The notes under the pieces were generated by a model. That model made no database searches and was not told the DNA's origin. It worked only from the letters and a program-made list of their open reading frames with translations. Shown in pieces: positions 23,665 to 36,460 of a stretch of 64,000 nt of DNA. The DNA is from Cryphonectria parasitica EP155 (lineage: Eukaryota; Ascomycota; Sordariomycetes; Diaporthales; Cryphonectriaceae): contig NW_024468912.1 in NCBI RefSeq assembly GCF_011745365.1, positions 1,426,001-1,490,000 of the forward strand. Direction: 5' to 3'. The position numbers and the translations under genes are program-made. Position 1 is the first letter of the stretch; each line of letters starts with the position of its first letter.

Positions 23665-24680
23665 TATTTGTGTCTGAAAATGATGCTGATGGCTTTATTT
23701 GGAGGATTTAAAGCCGGTCAGACAATTGTAAGGAAGGGCCGAGAAAACCTGTAGTTTACTAGTTCCAATAAGGAGGGCCGGGCCGTTATGCACTCATTTA
23801 AATAATTAGCACAAGGAACCTCAAGATGATTGTCACGACTACACATGTGGGCATTCAAGGCTACACCTCGTATGGCTCATCTCTCCAATCTGCAGCGCAA
23901 CCCTACCCGATACCGTTTTAGCAACTCTATTGTAACCACAGGAGTTTTGTCTCAGTGTTCAGCTTGTGGAAAGAAGTGCAAGTGCATTCTGTTCTTGCTG
24001 CAGGTTGCTGGCTGGACACCTTTCGCGATGCGTTCCACTTCGGACACAGACACCTTTCAGGATTAATCTACCGAGCTCTAGTCTATAAGGCACCATTAGA
24101 TCGCCACAAGATCAAGTTTATTGGACATTTGCTGGCGCCTATCCCAGCTCCGTGGTCAGCATCGCATGCAGCTGTGGGGGCCACGACTTAGGCCTCTGGG
24201 GGCTGGGGGCAATATCGGAAGGTGACAGTGCAGAGGATCAATGTAACGCTATGAAGTTCGATATCTAAGACACTCTTGCGCCTACTAGATTCCGTTATGT
24301 ATAATGTTAGTATCTTTATTAGCTACTAGAAGGCCCAATTTATTGGCATTTGCCAGTGTATCTGCTTGGGGCATTCTTAACTGATAACGTTGATTTAGCT
24401 ACCTTGATGATTTTACCTGTCACAATGAACACTTGTGGGAAAGGTATGGGTGTTTAAACAGGCAAAAATCTAGATAATAATGATTGTTTGTTCCTGAGAT
24501 TCAGCATACCATGAATGCGCAGGCATCTCATTCCTTCGGTATTGATGTGACATGGCGGTGATGATACCCACCCGCTCCCATACAGAAGCATCTGCACAAC
24601 TGCGGCCCAGCTCTGACGTGTCGGCAGGATTTACCGATCTGGAAATCGATTCACGAGCCGGCGAAGCTAGCACCAAGCCA
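23665..24680. other. Intergenic region
   Basis: About 1 kb upstream of the membrane-protein gene and downstream of the HET remnant. Small open frames only; nothing with recognisable motifs. Confidence 0.5.
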
Positions 24681-26734
24681 TTAGTTCGCATCACTCTCGA
24701 CTTGATGTAGTACCCACAGGCAGGCCACCTGCTCTCCGTGGGAAAGAGAAAATGCAGTCCGCTGTAGCGATGCCGAGTGCGTATCAGGGATGTATGCGGC
24801 GTCGCATTGGTCCTCAGATAGGTTCTGATTAGGCACGAAGAAAATGCGCCCGCCGTTTTGGTTCCGCAGACCCAAATTGGCCTGCCCTTCTGTGCCTTCA
24901 AAATCCACCTTTGCCCTTAGCACCCGCCCGCGCAGGAGGATTCTCCCGTTCGTGATCCTGCGAAACACGTCCCGGCCCTTTGGCGTGGTTGTTGTCCCGT
25001 GGAGGATCGTCACCTTGGCTACAGCGTCAAGCAATGCGTCGTCCCAGATGACAGGGCTTGCGAGGGACGCCTAACTCCACGTCGGCGCGACGTATTCTGG
25101 GGTTCGTTAATCGAAGCGCCGCAGGAACACGCGCCAGCAGAGCAACCAGGGGAGGTCGTCCAGCCAAAGGCCGGCGAGATACACAGAAGCCCTTTTGGGA
25201 GGAAATTTGCATCTGATTATCAGCATTATTCCTCCTAGCGGTGTTGTCGTCTTCGTCGTCGTCGCCTCCACCTCCTCTTTTTCTCTGCGCTGCGAACCGC
25301 TGTGCGATGCCAGAGATGGCTGGAAGTTTGTCGGACGCAAAGGTCAGCTGGCGTCCACTGTATCCGCCCACAACTCTAATCCATATCCTCGTTGTTTCCC
25401 TTGACCGTATCTTGTTGTCGTTTCTATCAGCCGCAGAAGAAGCAGCAGCAGAGACCGCTGCCATAGCACTCTCATGCGCCACCCTAGGGCTAATATCGCC
25501 ACCCATAGCCCGCAGCGTCACGAGCGACGCGTTGACACTCGCAGAAGAGCGTCTCTTTGCATTCCCAGATGAGCTCGAAAGCCGTAAAATGCAATGTGCG
25601 GTGCGCGAGGAGCCGCTCCTGAAGGGTCCACGCGCGGGTGAGCAAGGGGAACGTGGAGTCACGAACCACGCGAGGCATGATGATGTCTTGGTGGCTCAGC
25701 GGTCTCCTCACGCAAATCTCGTCTGTCGGGCGCAGTACCTGGAGCGGATCTCGCCGCCTCGGGAGCGACGGCAGCGGCTCTGTCTTGGTCATGAAAACAT
25801 TCGCAGACACTGGCTCGAGGGATTGTCGGGCTTTAAGGATGCCGCAGGTGGGATCATAGGCCGCGTCGGTCGCGATTGTCATGTAGGCGTTCTCATGGAC
25901 CTCTGCCATGCGCGCCGCCTCTGCTTCCCAGTCAGATGGTGAGTCTTGGATGATGCAGAGGGAGTCGATCCAAAGATAGCGCACGCCGAGACCGCGGGCG
26001 ATGAGCACGGCGTCGCGAAAGGTCTTGGGAAGAAGGGCCCAGGAGATCTCGGTTTTCCGTGCAGCGATTGTGCGTGTGGTCGTTGTGAGGTTGCCCGCCT
26101 GGCCCCAGCAGTAGCTCAGGGCGACATAACGGGCATTTGCGCCGGATGGAGGCTCGTACAGTCGCACGAGGACAGAGCCGTCGGGTTCTCCCAGGTCCAA
26201 AACACGCGTGGGCAGCCTTTCAGAGACACCAGTCCGGCACTGGGGATGGGTCTGCCCGCAGAGACCTATCCATTTGTCGCAGAGCGCCAGGCAGTGTTCG
26301 AGAGTCAGTGTGGACGGGACATGGTCGGAGGGGCCTATGATGGGAAATCTGCTCGGCTCTGGTTGTGATGGAGTCCCAGCCCGTGGGGTGTAGAATTCCA
26401 GCTTCGGGTACACATGTCCTCGTTCAGGACCCCACATCCCCAAGAGTAGCGGTGCGCCCATTTGTCCTTGGACGACGATGCGTACGGGCTCCTTGTCGCC
26501 ATCAGCTGGTTCGGAGATTCTGAGCACCTGCTCCTCGTCGAAGTGAAGGAGTGCGCCCCATAGCAGACCACATGTAGTGCAACCTCTCTCAGCTAAAGCT
26601 CGCCAGTCCTGAATAACTATGTGTAGTTCAAAACTCTGCAGCCGTACTTCTTCAGGGTCATCAGTGTCCTCGGGGGCAGTGTTCGTAGAATTGTCTACTT
26701 GAAGGTCGTTGCAGATGAGGCAATGACTTGCCAT
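24681..26734 (-). pseudogene. HET-domain (heterokaryon incompatibility) gene, decayed 3' part
   Basis: From ATG 26734 one open exon runs to 25490 and carries a clear HET domain: YVALSYCWG, LLPKTFRDAV, YLWIDSLCIIQD and ENAYMTIATDAA. The usual C-terminal blocks are all present downstream but not in one frame. LTFASDKLPAISGIA lies in a second frame; YLAGLWLDDL and YVAPTWS lie in a third. The first frame change could be a weak 49-nt intron (25490-25538, donor GTGTCA). The second, near 25210-25290, has no credible intron. Stops TAA (25107-25109) and TAG (25071-25073) then interrupt the frame, the TAG falling exactly where the family has W in PTWSWAS. The frame continues to TAA at 24681. HET proteins trigger non-self recognition responses; this copy is probably non-functional or C-terminally truncated. 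Confidence 0.75.
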
Positions 26735-27520
26735 CTTCGAGGTCGCTCGGAGAAAGCATACGGAGTGTCGTGCAGTCATGCAGAAGTGGGCCGCTTCCCT
26801 TCGGTTCACAAGAGAGAATACAGCGCCAGAATTTCAAGGCAAGACGTGGCGGCCAGCCTGGCCAATAAAGTAAGCAAGTATGGGCTTCTTTGGTCTTTGA
26901 CTGTGCACCTTTGCCACCCAAAAAGTTCGTCTTATTGTTATTTTTACGGGGAAGGGAAACTGACTTCACTTCGATCACGCACCAGGTTGGAATACTGAGT
27001 GTCTGCCGATAGGTAAAAGTTAACACAATCCGCCTATCCTAAGCTCAGATTCATCATAATAATATCTGAGATGGAATTGCTTAATGATCGTGCTGCAGAG
27101 GAGGTTACCTGATTATCCAGGACAGAGCCCTAGATCCACCTGATCTGCTGTAAATGCCAACCGATTTGAGGACGAAGCGATGTTGTGTATGGTACGAGTA
27201 TCTTTCTGGTATGATTTGAATGTTCGCGCCACAGTCTTAAAGTGGGAATTCAAAACATCCAGGTGAGTACAGTTTACATTTATTGAACGAATATCTGGCA
27301 CCTTCCATGTTGATGATGTACTCTATCACGTCAAAGAGGACCTTCGAAAGATTTCATACTGGGATCATTGTATTCATCATGAAGTACCATAAAATTCAAG
27401 CCCTTCGGCGATGTGGCTCGAGCACTTCGGAATCTTCTCGTTACATCATTTTCTCACGCGACAGCCTTTCGTGTCCTCCTGAACTGAATGCCAGTAGCCA
27501 AAGCGATTCTCCTCAACAAC
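26735..27520. other. Intergenic region
   Basis: 786 bp between the HET remnant's start and the esterase stop. AT-rich; no supported exon. Confidence 0.5.
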
Positions 27521-29329
27521 TCAGATGTGAAACGAATCAACATTGGCAAGGATGTACGTATAGCTGTCGTTTCTGAAGTCGTCCGTCAAATAGGTAGACG
27601 AGTCTGCTGAGAACCACGCCAGCTGGTTACCACTGCCGGTGTCCGCCCACTGCGGCCAGTCAGGGTAGTCGCCGTAGCCCTCATTCGGGTCCAGGTTGTA
27701 GAGGAAGTTGTAGTAGTACGTGCGGATCTCATCGGCTGCATAGTTGTCGTAGATGCCATAAAAGACCTGTAACAAGTCGCTGCCGTGACAGGTTCCCAGG
27801 TACACGGTACCATAGTCATAGGAAGAAAGATAGCTCCAAGACGGGACATCGGGGTTGACCGCGGTGGTTGAAGCGAGGAAGACCCGGCGCGTAAGGGTGA
27901 AGACAAGGTCGCCGAGAACAGCAGCAATTCGCTTGTACTGAGGGTACAGCTCGTTGAACAAACCGGTCCTGAAGGGGGAGCCGGACACGATATCGTCTGG
28001 GTAGGTGTCGAGAAGGCCTTCGATCTGCTCGGCTGTAGCATCTTCGAAGAAGATGCTGGTGAAGTATTCGACTAGGTCCGCGGTTGTAGTCACGTTGTCT
28101 GTGAACAGCGCGAAGATGGTTCCTTCGTCCTCTTGGTCGCCGATGATCATGGGCACAGCAGCGTACTGTCCATTGGCAGCCAGGACATCTGGGCTGTCTA
28201 TGAGGACCACCCCATCGGGCCTTGGTAGGTAGGATAAAGCCACCGACTGGTATCCAAGGAAGCCAGGGACAGAGTTTGCTGCGTTGAGGAAGGTCTCGTA
28301 CGGCAGCGCGCGAAGGCAATCCAGCGTGTCATTCGAGGAGGCGCATCCAGCGGCCTCAACGACGGTGTCGTACACGGTTTGCCCCTTGGGACAGTCGACG
28401 GGATCTGCAGGGGTAATACTCCCGCTATCCATGATGGCTCCTCGGAACAGCGGCTGACCGTTGTAAGTAATGTTGCCTCCGTAGAGAGCCATTTGGTCGA
28501 ACACGCTGATGGAGCCGGCCGATTCGCCCCAGATGGTCACTTTGGTCGGGTCACCTCCAAAGGCCTCAATGTTGTCCGCCACCCACTCGAGAGCCATCCT
28601 CTGGTCGAGAAGACCAAGGTTGGAAGCGCCGTCAGCTAGAATCTCAGCCCCTGGCATAAAGCCAAAACCAGCCACTCTGTAATTGACCGCGACAAAGACG
28701 AAAGGCTGGTCCTGGTCGATAGCCTGGCTCAAGAGACTGGATGGATCGTACATAGACGTCGAACCGAGCTGTTGCTGGCTTAGCATCTCCTTCTAAAAAA
28801 TGTAGAGAAGGGAACTGGAAGTTAGCCTCACCTCGAAAGCGCCACCAAAGATCCAGAAAAGTACTGGTAGGCCTGCGCCAGCCACCGTTCCAGCAGGTCG
28901 CGCGACGCTGACGGTCAAGCAATTTTCCGACTCATCAGTCGCCGTCTGGAACGGCGGCGAGTCCAGCAGATACCCTGCAATCTCCAGAAAGAGACCATCT
29001 TGGCTGGCAGTTGCTACCAGCATCTGAGGGCACGCTGCTGCAGTTCCTGAGGCGTCAAAAGCATCGCCCAGGTCTGTAGAGAGCTTCTGAGGCGGCCTAA
29101 GCCGCAGTGAGCCTGTTGGGTCATCTGCGAAGTAGATACCGTTGTAAGACTCGACAGTGCCGGAGACTGCGCCGATGACCGTGTTTGAAGGAGAAATCAC
29201 AACGGTGGGCGAGGTTGCTCGATCCTCAACCACTGGAGAGGGCTCGCGGGGAGGCTCAGACTTGGCTGGATGCGCCAGAGTCTGGACAGCAAAGACAGCA
29301 ACTGCCGTGAGCAACAGTGACCCCTTCAT
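27521..29329 (-). CDS. Secreted type-B carboxylesterase / lipase
   Basis: Alpha/beta-hydrolase of the cholinesterase/fungal lipase family, cleaving carboxylic esters outside the cell. Exons 29329-28832 and 28768-27521 (581 aa). The 63-nt intron uses acceptor CAACAG, which restores the family block FGGAFELGSTSMYD; an earlier TTTTAG would leave a 39-nt intron and eight extra residues. A signal peptide is visible (MKGSLLLTAVAVFAVQTLA). The nucleophile elbow is GESAGS, the acid is the Glu in GDQEDEGTIF, and the base His is in GTCHGSDL. Cysteines at SENCLTV and CPQM fit the conserved disulfide. Substrate cannot be predicted. Confidence 0.92.
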
Positions 29330-31910
29330 CTTGCTGTTTGATCAGCTTCTGAAGTTGGCTGTTGAGTTTGGCTGGGCTTTGAGATTGACCTGAAGATTGG
29401 TTGTTTAAATTGAAATACTACAAGCCAGAGGCGTCTACTCGAGCTACTCTGAACTCGGCTATATCTTTCACTCCCACGACGTGGCTGTCCTGATTTATAT
29501 AGGTTTATGCTGCCAACTCTTCTTTGAAGAGGACTTATACAAGGACACAATAAGTCCGATGTACCCATGTTTGTAGAAGCACATGTCAGAAGAAGACGTC
29601 TAGTCTCCTCCCAGTTGCCAGTACTAATTTTTTTCTCCCCCTCCTCCAGCCGGGGCTGTTGCATGTATGTTGATTTGTTCTCCTCTCTCTGCTTGGCTAC
29701 CTGTTGCAAGACCAGGTGACTACTACATGCGAGGAGATGGGGATCGAATGGGGATTAGTGGGGGTGCGCTTCGGGGGATGGGTCTTGCTTGGTATCCTCC
29801 CCGAGGAAACATTTATTTGCAGCATTAATATCTCCGCCGTAGCAGTTGGGGTATCGTGCACTCCGCGCCCACCCGAAAAAGACCACGAATACGGGGATAT
29901 GATATTCCTCGTTTTCGATATTACAATTGAGAATGGGAGTTTAGTCCAACATGGGAATGTGAGAAATTTAGAGGCGGATAGACCCGTAATAGGTCCTCTG
30001 CTATTAACGGAATAACACAAGTTTGCAAGTGGCCTTTCAAACAAGGCGATCCACAAGCTAGGCAGGTGGCCACACTCAATGCTGTGCACAGCTACAGACT
30101 CCATTTCGTCTTTTGCGATAGGCCCTCATAGTCAAGACTGCGTATGCACGGTCCCCAAGATGGGAACCTGCACATGCCAAATTCATCTTAAACGGCAGTT
30201 GAACACCTTCTAAATGGACCCTCGGTAGTGGAAAGTGTGATTCCTGGACGACACCCTCCAATTCTGTTAGGACACGGAACGTCCGCAAGTAGCAACATGC
30301 CCCATACGCTGAAAGTTGGAAGTCAAGAATAGAAGCGCCCTTCTCAGCTGTTGACCGGAAACCGGAAACCGTTGCGAGGAGCTCGCTGCCAGGGCACAAT
30401 CTTCTAGCCGCCGCCCCCGAGGGTCTGTGAGCAAGAGACGACGCGTATATTTGTGGGGATCAATTAATTCCTATAAGGTTTTACAAAATTTACCATCGTA
30501 CTTAATTATAGCTTAACTAAGGCTAAGGAAAAGAAGTTAACGCCCCAAACAGGTAGGAAAAGAAGGAAAAGAGAACAGTGGTGACCATAAAGACAGGCAA
30601 GGAGAAAATGGAACACACACAATCGGCCCGGGCTCCAGTCCTTTTGCGCAAGACAAATTCTTTACGTATACGGAGCCGGCAACGTAAGTCTAACCCCGAC
30701 GTCTTGTGCATACGTGGGGCATCACAGGATCGAGATTTCCCCACACCCTCAGCATTCCCCAGATTCTCCCATGATGCATATCCTGGAAGCGAGGAGGAAA
30801 TGTGCGGGGAGTGAGAAGCGTGGCAGACGGCTACTAAACCAGTTTAGGTAGCACAGCCGTGATCGTCTGAGTAAACGCCGGGGTCACATTCTCGGTGCAA
30901 AATTTGCCGCATTCAGTATCTTATTGTCAGACTACTGACAACAGCCTTTCACTGTACCATAAGACACGAGCGGAGTTCCTTTGAGAGCGGGGAGTTAGAA
31001 CACGTCTAGGTGCGTGTGATACCTCGGATGAAGTCGAGTTGTGATTGCACATGTGATTTTATCCATTTCATGTGAGATCCGGTGTGGGAAGGGGTACCTG
31101 CTGTGCACGGAGAAGTCATCCTAGGATGCATGATTGAAAGGAAAGAGAGCCTACTATCAGAACAGACCCGTTAGACTCTGATCGATCCACGAAATGGAGT
31201 TGACTGAGTGGACTCGGATCTTGAGATATGAAATCACCCTGGAAAGATCTTTACTACAGCCTTGATACGGTTGGAATCTCTCGAAGATGCGCATCACGAA
31301 GGGCACCAAAGCGTGGAGTCTCCTGAATTTATCCACACTCGAGCGTTGACGATCTGGAAACATAGACTTAGTGAGAAGATGGATTGCAACTTTGTCGGGG
31401 GAAATTCGCCCTCTGGATGCCGAAGGATCGATCTTCACTTTCACAGTTGAAAGGCAATGGGGCTGTTGACAAGTGAGCGGATCGGCTGCGGACACACTCT
31501 CAAACCATAGTGCATGGTTTATGTTCAACAAGAACGAAGACGAATGTTGGAAACTATTCCCTTCATACCCCCTATAGGTCATATCAGTCTTCCTAATTAC
31601 TCAAGTAGTCTGTAACCAATCACTTGCAAACCTCAATGTTCACCGTATAGGGCGTTGGGGTAATCATGCCGCGGTCGGCAAGATACAATTATAGGAAATG
31701 AGTCTTAATTGTAAGACAAACTCCACTTTGGCAAAGTTGTGTAACAGTCAAAACAAAAAAAGTCAGGTCTAATGGGAAGTGAGGGTGCATTGTGATAATA
31801 CCCCTCAATAACGACGGCAACTTCGGCCGTGCGCTTCTTTAAAATCTTCACTAGACCTCCTCTCACCTTCGGGACCTTCTCGCGAGTCTTCTCCACAACA
31901 CATTGATATG
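29330..31910. other. Gene-empty interval (2.6 kb)
   Basis: No supported gene. Several open frames of 90-140 codons occur (for example 29704-30015 plus strand, 30076-30399 and 31157-31582 minus strand), but none has family motifs or splice continuity. An AT-rich core lies near 30450-30530. Confidence 0.5.
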
Positions 31911-32602
31911 TTAATGCACAATAGCCCACACCTCACACTCATACAGAATGTCTTTCTTGGCTAGGCTGGCAACGCCAACGACTGTATCGGGAGGCCGGTG
32001 TCCGCCTGCTGTCCTATCCACTTCAGGAGCGTCAGTAACATGCCTGATATCTGCGAGATGCAGATGAATAATCGCAGCATCCATAGTCAAAGACTACATA
32101 CAAGCAACCTGAACATCGAAAACTATTGAACACTAGGAAGCATAGCATAACAATCGACTTACTGAAGTCTGTCCAAAGTTCACCCCAACCGCGATCAACC
32201 ACATCCGTCTGATCAATCTCAGGATGACCCGTTTCTTTCACGATATAATGCTTGACCTAAATATAGAAGGGGAAGAAGAAAAAAAACCCCCCAGACTACG
32301 TGTTAATTGATTCGAACATTCCCGAGGTGCGGCGCAAGGCGACTGACCTGAACAATGTCTCGAGGTGTGGCTCCAGCAGCAGCCAGGCAAGCCTGGATCT
32401 TGGCATACGCAATCAAGGCCTGCTCAGGCAGTGTCTTCGGGTTGTCTGAAGATGCCGGATCGCACCCTGTAAGACCGGCGAGGGTGACGAGACGCGACAT
32501 TGGGAAAAGAGGAGTGACCGCCACGTGGTTGTACGTAGGAGGTGGGGCCGGTACGCCTTCTGGGTTGAACGTGCGGGGCTGAACCGCAGACTGTTGCTCC
32601 AT
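31911..32602 (-). CDS. RidA/YjgF/YER057c/UK114-family protein
   Basis: Exons 32602-32348, 32256-32163 and 32050-31911 give 162 aa; introns of 91 and 112 nt have donors GTCAGT and GTAAGT and close in frame. Family blocks are in order: RTFNPEGVPAPP, LVTLAGLTGCDP, ALIAYAKIQACLAAAGATPRDIVQVKHYIV, and the terminal HRPPDTVVGVASLAKKDILYECEVWAIV. RidA proteins are small trimers that deaminate reactive enamines or imines or act on related substrates; the terminal ECEVWA strand is typical. The conserved Arg of classical RidA falls in this protein at HRPPDTVVGV, not in the usual RxxV context, so activity is uncertain. The ATG at 32602 fits the family length. Confidence 0.85.
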
Positions 32603-33630
32603 GACTTGAGCTGTACTTCCTTGAGCTGATTGAGAGCCGTGAAACAAATAAAGACACTCTCTGGTCTTCTAATTGTGTAGCGTCGGTCTTTTGCAGTGTC
32701 GCGAATCGCGAACCTCTTGGCACGAAAGAACGGAATGACATAGGCACGAAGAAAACAAAAAACTCGGCAATTAGGCTATATTAGCGCCACTCAGTCACCT
32801 TGATAACATGCTTAGCAGCACAATCATTACGTGCCAGGCGCATTACGTCGTTTGTTCCTAGTGCCAAGCAGAAGCCATCTATAAACCATATGTCCAAATG
32901 GAACAAATTGAGCCAATGATGATATCTATTAAGTTGTCCGATTTTAGGAATAAAAAAATATCAGGTAGCTCACCCTATATTAATCAATCATGTATTCCTG
33001 CACGCCCTATGAGAACCAAACTGCTATGGTATCAACATGCATGAAACGGATGTCTCAGTTAGAGAAATGATCGGCAGAGATGAGCGTCTGTAACTTGGGT
33101 CAACTGGGAAATGTAAAGTTGGCATTATTGAGTCTTCGGTAGATGTTAGACTTGCTTGTTATCCTCTCCTTTCACTAGGTCGAAGGGTGCAGGCACTCGA
33201 CAACACTCTAGTTGATAAATTGGTGTACTATTATGTAATTATTGATTGTTCACCAGGGTTCAAACTCCTTTTTGGTTGCACGGCGCTTAAGGATGTCTCA
33301 ACAGAGCACTTGATCAGACTCCAGATTGCAACCCGTGTCAGTTGTCTATAGTTGATGCCCCTTAAACTTTCATCACCCATTCTGTTCACAGTACTTCTAT
33401 AGTATTGATGCATACCATTGACAGTATATTTTGTGGATACCTGGTGGGTTCTCAGACCCGAGGGCCGAGGGGTCTGCAGCAGATTTTTCCTGGAACCGCG
33501 AGGTCGGACATAATGACCTGATCGTTAAGCCTGTTTCATATTTAGCCCAGCCTCTTGTCCTGTTCAAGACACTGTCCATCCCTTTACCATCAAGACTCAC
33601 AGCGCAAATCCACGCCTTTTGAGCTTCACA
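32603..33630. other. Divergent intergenic region
   Basis: About 1 kb between the divergent RidA-family and CoA-transferase genes; presumably both promoters. No exon seen. Confidence 0.5.
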
Positions 33631-35851
33631 ATGACTAAAGAGTACAGCACAGCTCCTATTCTCGCTGGGCAGGGCAGTTATTCTGTTCCAGCAGAGGCTC
33701 AGAAGGTATTTCTGAATGGCGTCCTGCAAAATCCCCTGATTCAACAATCCCTTCCACCGGAGGCTCTCGACCTCGCAAACCGCATCACTTTTGAAGGAAG
33801 CGACAAGCCAAGCCTGCCGATCAATTGGAGATTTGCAGAAAGCATTTCGGCCTTGAAGGCTTATGAGGCTACAGTTCTCAATGTATTGTTGAGAAGGAAG
33901 TACGGTGCAGAGCCAGTGCGAGTGAATATCAATACGTGAGTGCTTCTGACGTGGCTTGATTATGAGGATTGGACACTTCAACTGATATCATGATCCAGGG
34001 ACCATGCTCAGCTCTTCATCATGTCCACACTGATCTGGCAGCTCAACCCGGACAAAGAATGCTTGACTCTCTCATCCTTCGCAGATCCCAAGACGAAGGA
34101 TGTGATATCGAAATACTTTCCCAACTGTGACAAACATGACAACTTCAACCCTCTTTACCGCGACCTGGCCACAAACATATATCGAACCAAGGACGATCGA
34201 TTCTTCCACCTCCACGGTACATAGTCCCTCTTCTATTCCAAACTTTCGAACAACCCCCAAAAAGCCTCTACTTATTAACTAAAACATTTTTCTTTTTAAA
34301 AATGGGATAGGCTCGATGGATCCCGGCCCAACGTTGAGAAGCGTAGGCCTTCCTCCAGACATGGAGCTGACCACTGAAGAGGAGGCGCTGGCCCCATTCA
34401 CGGAAGCAGTGTCCAAGCTGACCGCAGACGAGCTCCAACACCTGGCGACAGACGTCTACCGCCAAGCCGGCACCATCTGCAACACAGCCGAAGAGTTCCG
34501 CAACAGCGAGCACGGCAAGGCCAACGCGCACGTCGGGCTGTTCGAGGTGCACGCCCACGAGAACCCGCTCCAGAAGCCCTGCTGGTGGCCTGACTCGGCA
34601 TCGACAGGCACATCGGTGGCACGCCCCCTCGCAGGGCTCAAGGTGGTCGACCTGACTCGCATCATCGCCGCCCCGGCCATCTCGCGCGGGCTGGCGGAGC
34701 TGGGCGCCAGCGTCATGCGCATCACCGCGCCGCACCTTACGGATATGTCTGTGCTGCACCCTGACCTGAATCACGGCAAGTGGAACGCGTCTCTGGATCT
34801 GCGACAGGAGGCGGATCGGGAGACGCTGCGTGCGCTGATTCGTGATGCCGATGTCGTCCTTCAGGGGTATCGGCCGGGTGTTCTTGATAAGTATGGATTT
34901 GGCCAGCAGGACATTGTGGATATGTGCAAGGGCCGGGAGAGGGGCATCATCTCTGCGAGGGAGAACTGCTACGGCTGGCAGGGGCCGTGGATGCATCGAA
35001 GTGGTTGGCAGCAGATCAGCGATGCGGTATGTGTTGATCTCATCATCCATAATAGTCGTTTCTGCGTTTACCGATGACCGCATTTATCAGTCTTCCACTG
35101 ACCATAATGAACAGAACTGTGGCGTCTCCTACGAGTTCGGCCGAGCAATGGGAAATGATGAGCCGGTTACGCCTGTTTTCCCCAACTCAGACTACTGGTA
35201 TGTCCTCCTGTGTTATTGGATCATATCTCCAAAAGTCTAATCTGACCAAACTGGTTACCAGTACCGGAGTTGCCGGCCTGACGGGTATTCTCACCGCTCT
35301 GATTCAGCGAGCTGAGAAAGGAGGTTCATATACCGTTGATGTAAGTTGATCTGTTTGCATATTGAAATATTGCGACACCTCTAACTCCAGCAAAACAGGC
35401 CGCTCTGAATTACTATTCTCGCTGGCTGGTCGACCACGTCGGAACATACAGCGACGATGTGTGGCAAGACGTATGGAGACGGAATGGATCGCCAGTCTTC
35501 CGGCATTTCCACAATAGTAAGTACCTCAGCACCAAAGTGAAGGAATCTCTCTCACGAGGCGGCGTAACTCTGTATTGGAGGGGGCTCGGACTGACTTTGC
35601 GATTCAAAGTGACATACTTGATCCCTCGCACCCTCGAGGCTGTGAAACAAAGCAGCGGCGACACCTTGTTCAACCCAGCATTCTTCACCCAGGTCCACTC
35701 CAAGTGTATCAACGCCGATCTGAGAATTGTTGCTCCGGTCTTGAGATTCCCAGGGGGAGAAGTCAAGCCTGGGTTCCACGTTGGCACGCGCGGCAATGGC
35801 GTAGATCAGCCTCGGTGGCCGGATGACTTGAGTGTTGAAGTGGTGGAATAA
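33631..35851 (+). CDS. Class III CoA-transferase (CaiB/BaiF family)
   Basis: Family III enzymes move CoA between carboxylic acids (formyl-CoA:oxalate, carnitine, bile acids) or racemise 2-methylacyl-CoA. Seven exons: 33631-33935, 33999-34216, 34311-35026, 35115-35197, 35262-35340, 35399-35516 and 35610-35851 (586 aa). All introns are GT-AG, 58-94 nt, and in frame. The central block ARPLAGLKVVDLTRIIAAPAISRGLAELGASVMRI is the classical family signature. DADVVLQGYRPGVLDKYGFG and GVAGLTGILTALIQRA follow, then the fungal C-terminal block GTRGNGVDQPRWP. The N-terminal third (to about residue 175) matches the second CoA-transferase half found in long fungal members. The catalytic Asp candidate is in the segment after the GYRPG block. 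Substrate unknown. Confidence 0.9.
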
Positions 35852-36460
35852 GGGACCATGAATACACCCATGCAATCATACGATAAGCTGGACTTTGGCC
35901 AGTCATGTATTCAGAGTCATTTATAGATAGTGATTCGTTACCGTACGCCTTGTCTGATGGTCTTTGTGGGCTTGTTTGGTCTTAGAAACTTGAACGAGGC
36001 AACCTTTACAAAATCTACAAAACCTTTAGCCTTTTCAAGCCTCCCATTTCGATGAACGTCGTAGTCTACTGGGGCTCCTAGGTTTCATCATACCTCAGAC
36101 ACGAGACTGGTGAATACTGCATGTGTTCAGAACCCTAACCCTTTCATCTTAAACCTCCAGGCAGCAACGGCTAAAACACGAGTAATATTAGTAAACAAAA
36201 AAAGGGTGGGGAGACTTAACCTATGTGTTTGGCTTGTCACTTTGGAATCATTATAAACTTGTAGACATATGTAAGCTGCCGCACTGACTTACAAGAACCT
36301 CAAAAAGTTATCATGTGCAACCTGACATGGTTCGACCGAATCTGAGGGTCCGTAAGCATTGACCTTGTCCCCTCTTCCATGAAGTCTTTGTTCCACCTCT
36401 TTTTTTCTTCACATCGCGTGAACACGAGCTGACCCCATTTTCTAGCATCACTAGCCCAAG
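35852..36460. other. Intergenic region
   Basis: 609 bp between the CoA-transferase and the nucleotidyltransferase-like gene. It contains a single AACCCTAACCC string near 36131. No exon seen. Confidence 0.5.

Noticed and set aside
25223..25285. A very short GTGGAG...CGCTAG segment (about 37 nt) as an intron rescuing the HET frame
   Set aside because: Below plausible intron size and without a branch site; a frameshift is the simpler reading.
28793..28831. A 39-nt intron in the carboxylesterase
   Set aside because: The 63-nt form ending CAACAG gives the family block FGGAFELGST and a more normal length.
31157..31582. Minus-strand open frame of 141 codons in a gene-empty interval
   Set aside because: No motif, no splice context and no recognisable product.
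36131..36141. AACCCTAACCC as an interstitial telomere
   Set aside because: Fewer than two full units; expected by chance at this scale.
36310..36350. GGTTCGACC resembling a tRNA B box
   Set aside because: The flanking bases do not form a T-arm and no acceptor stem or A box is in range.
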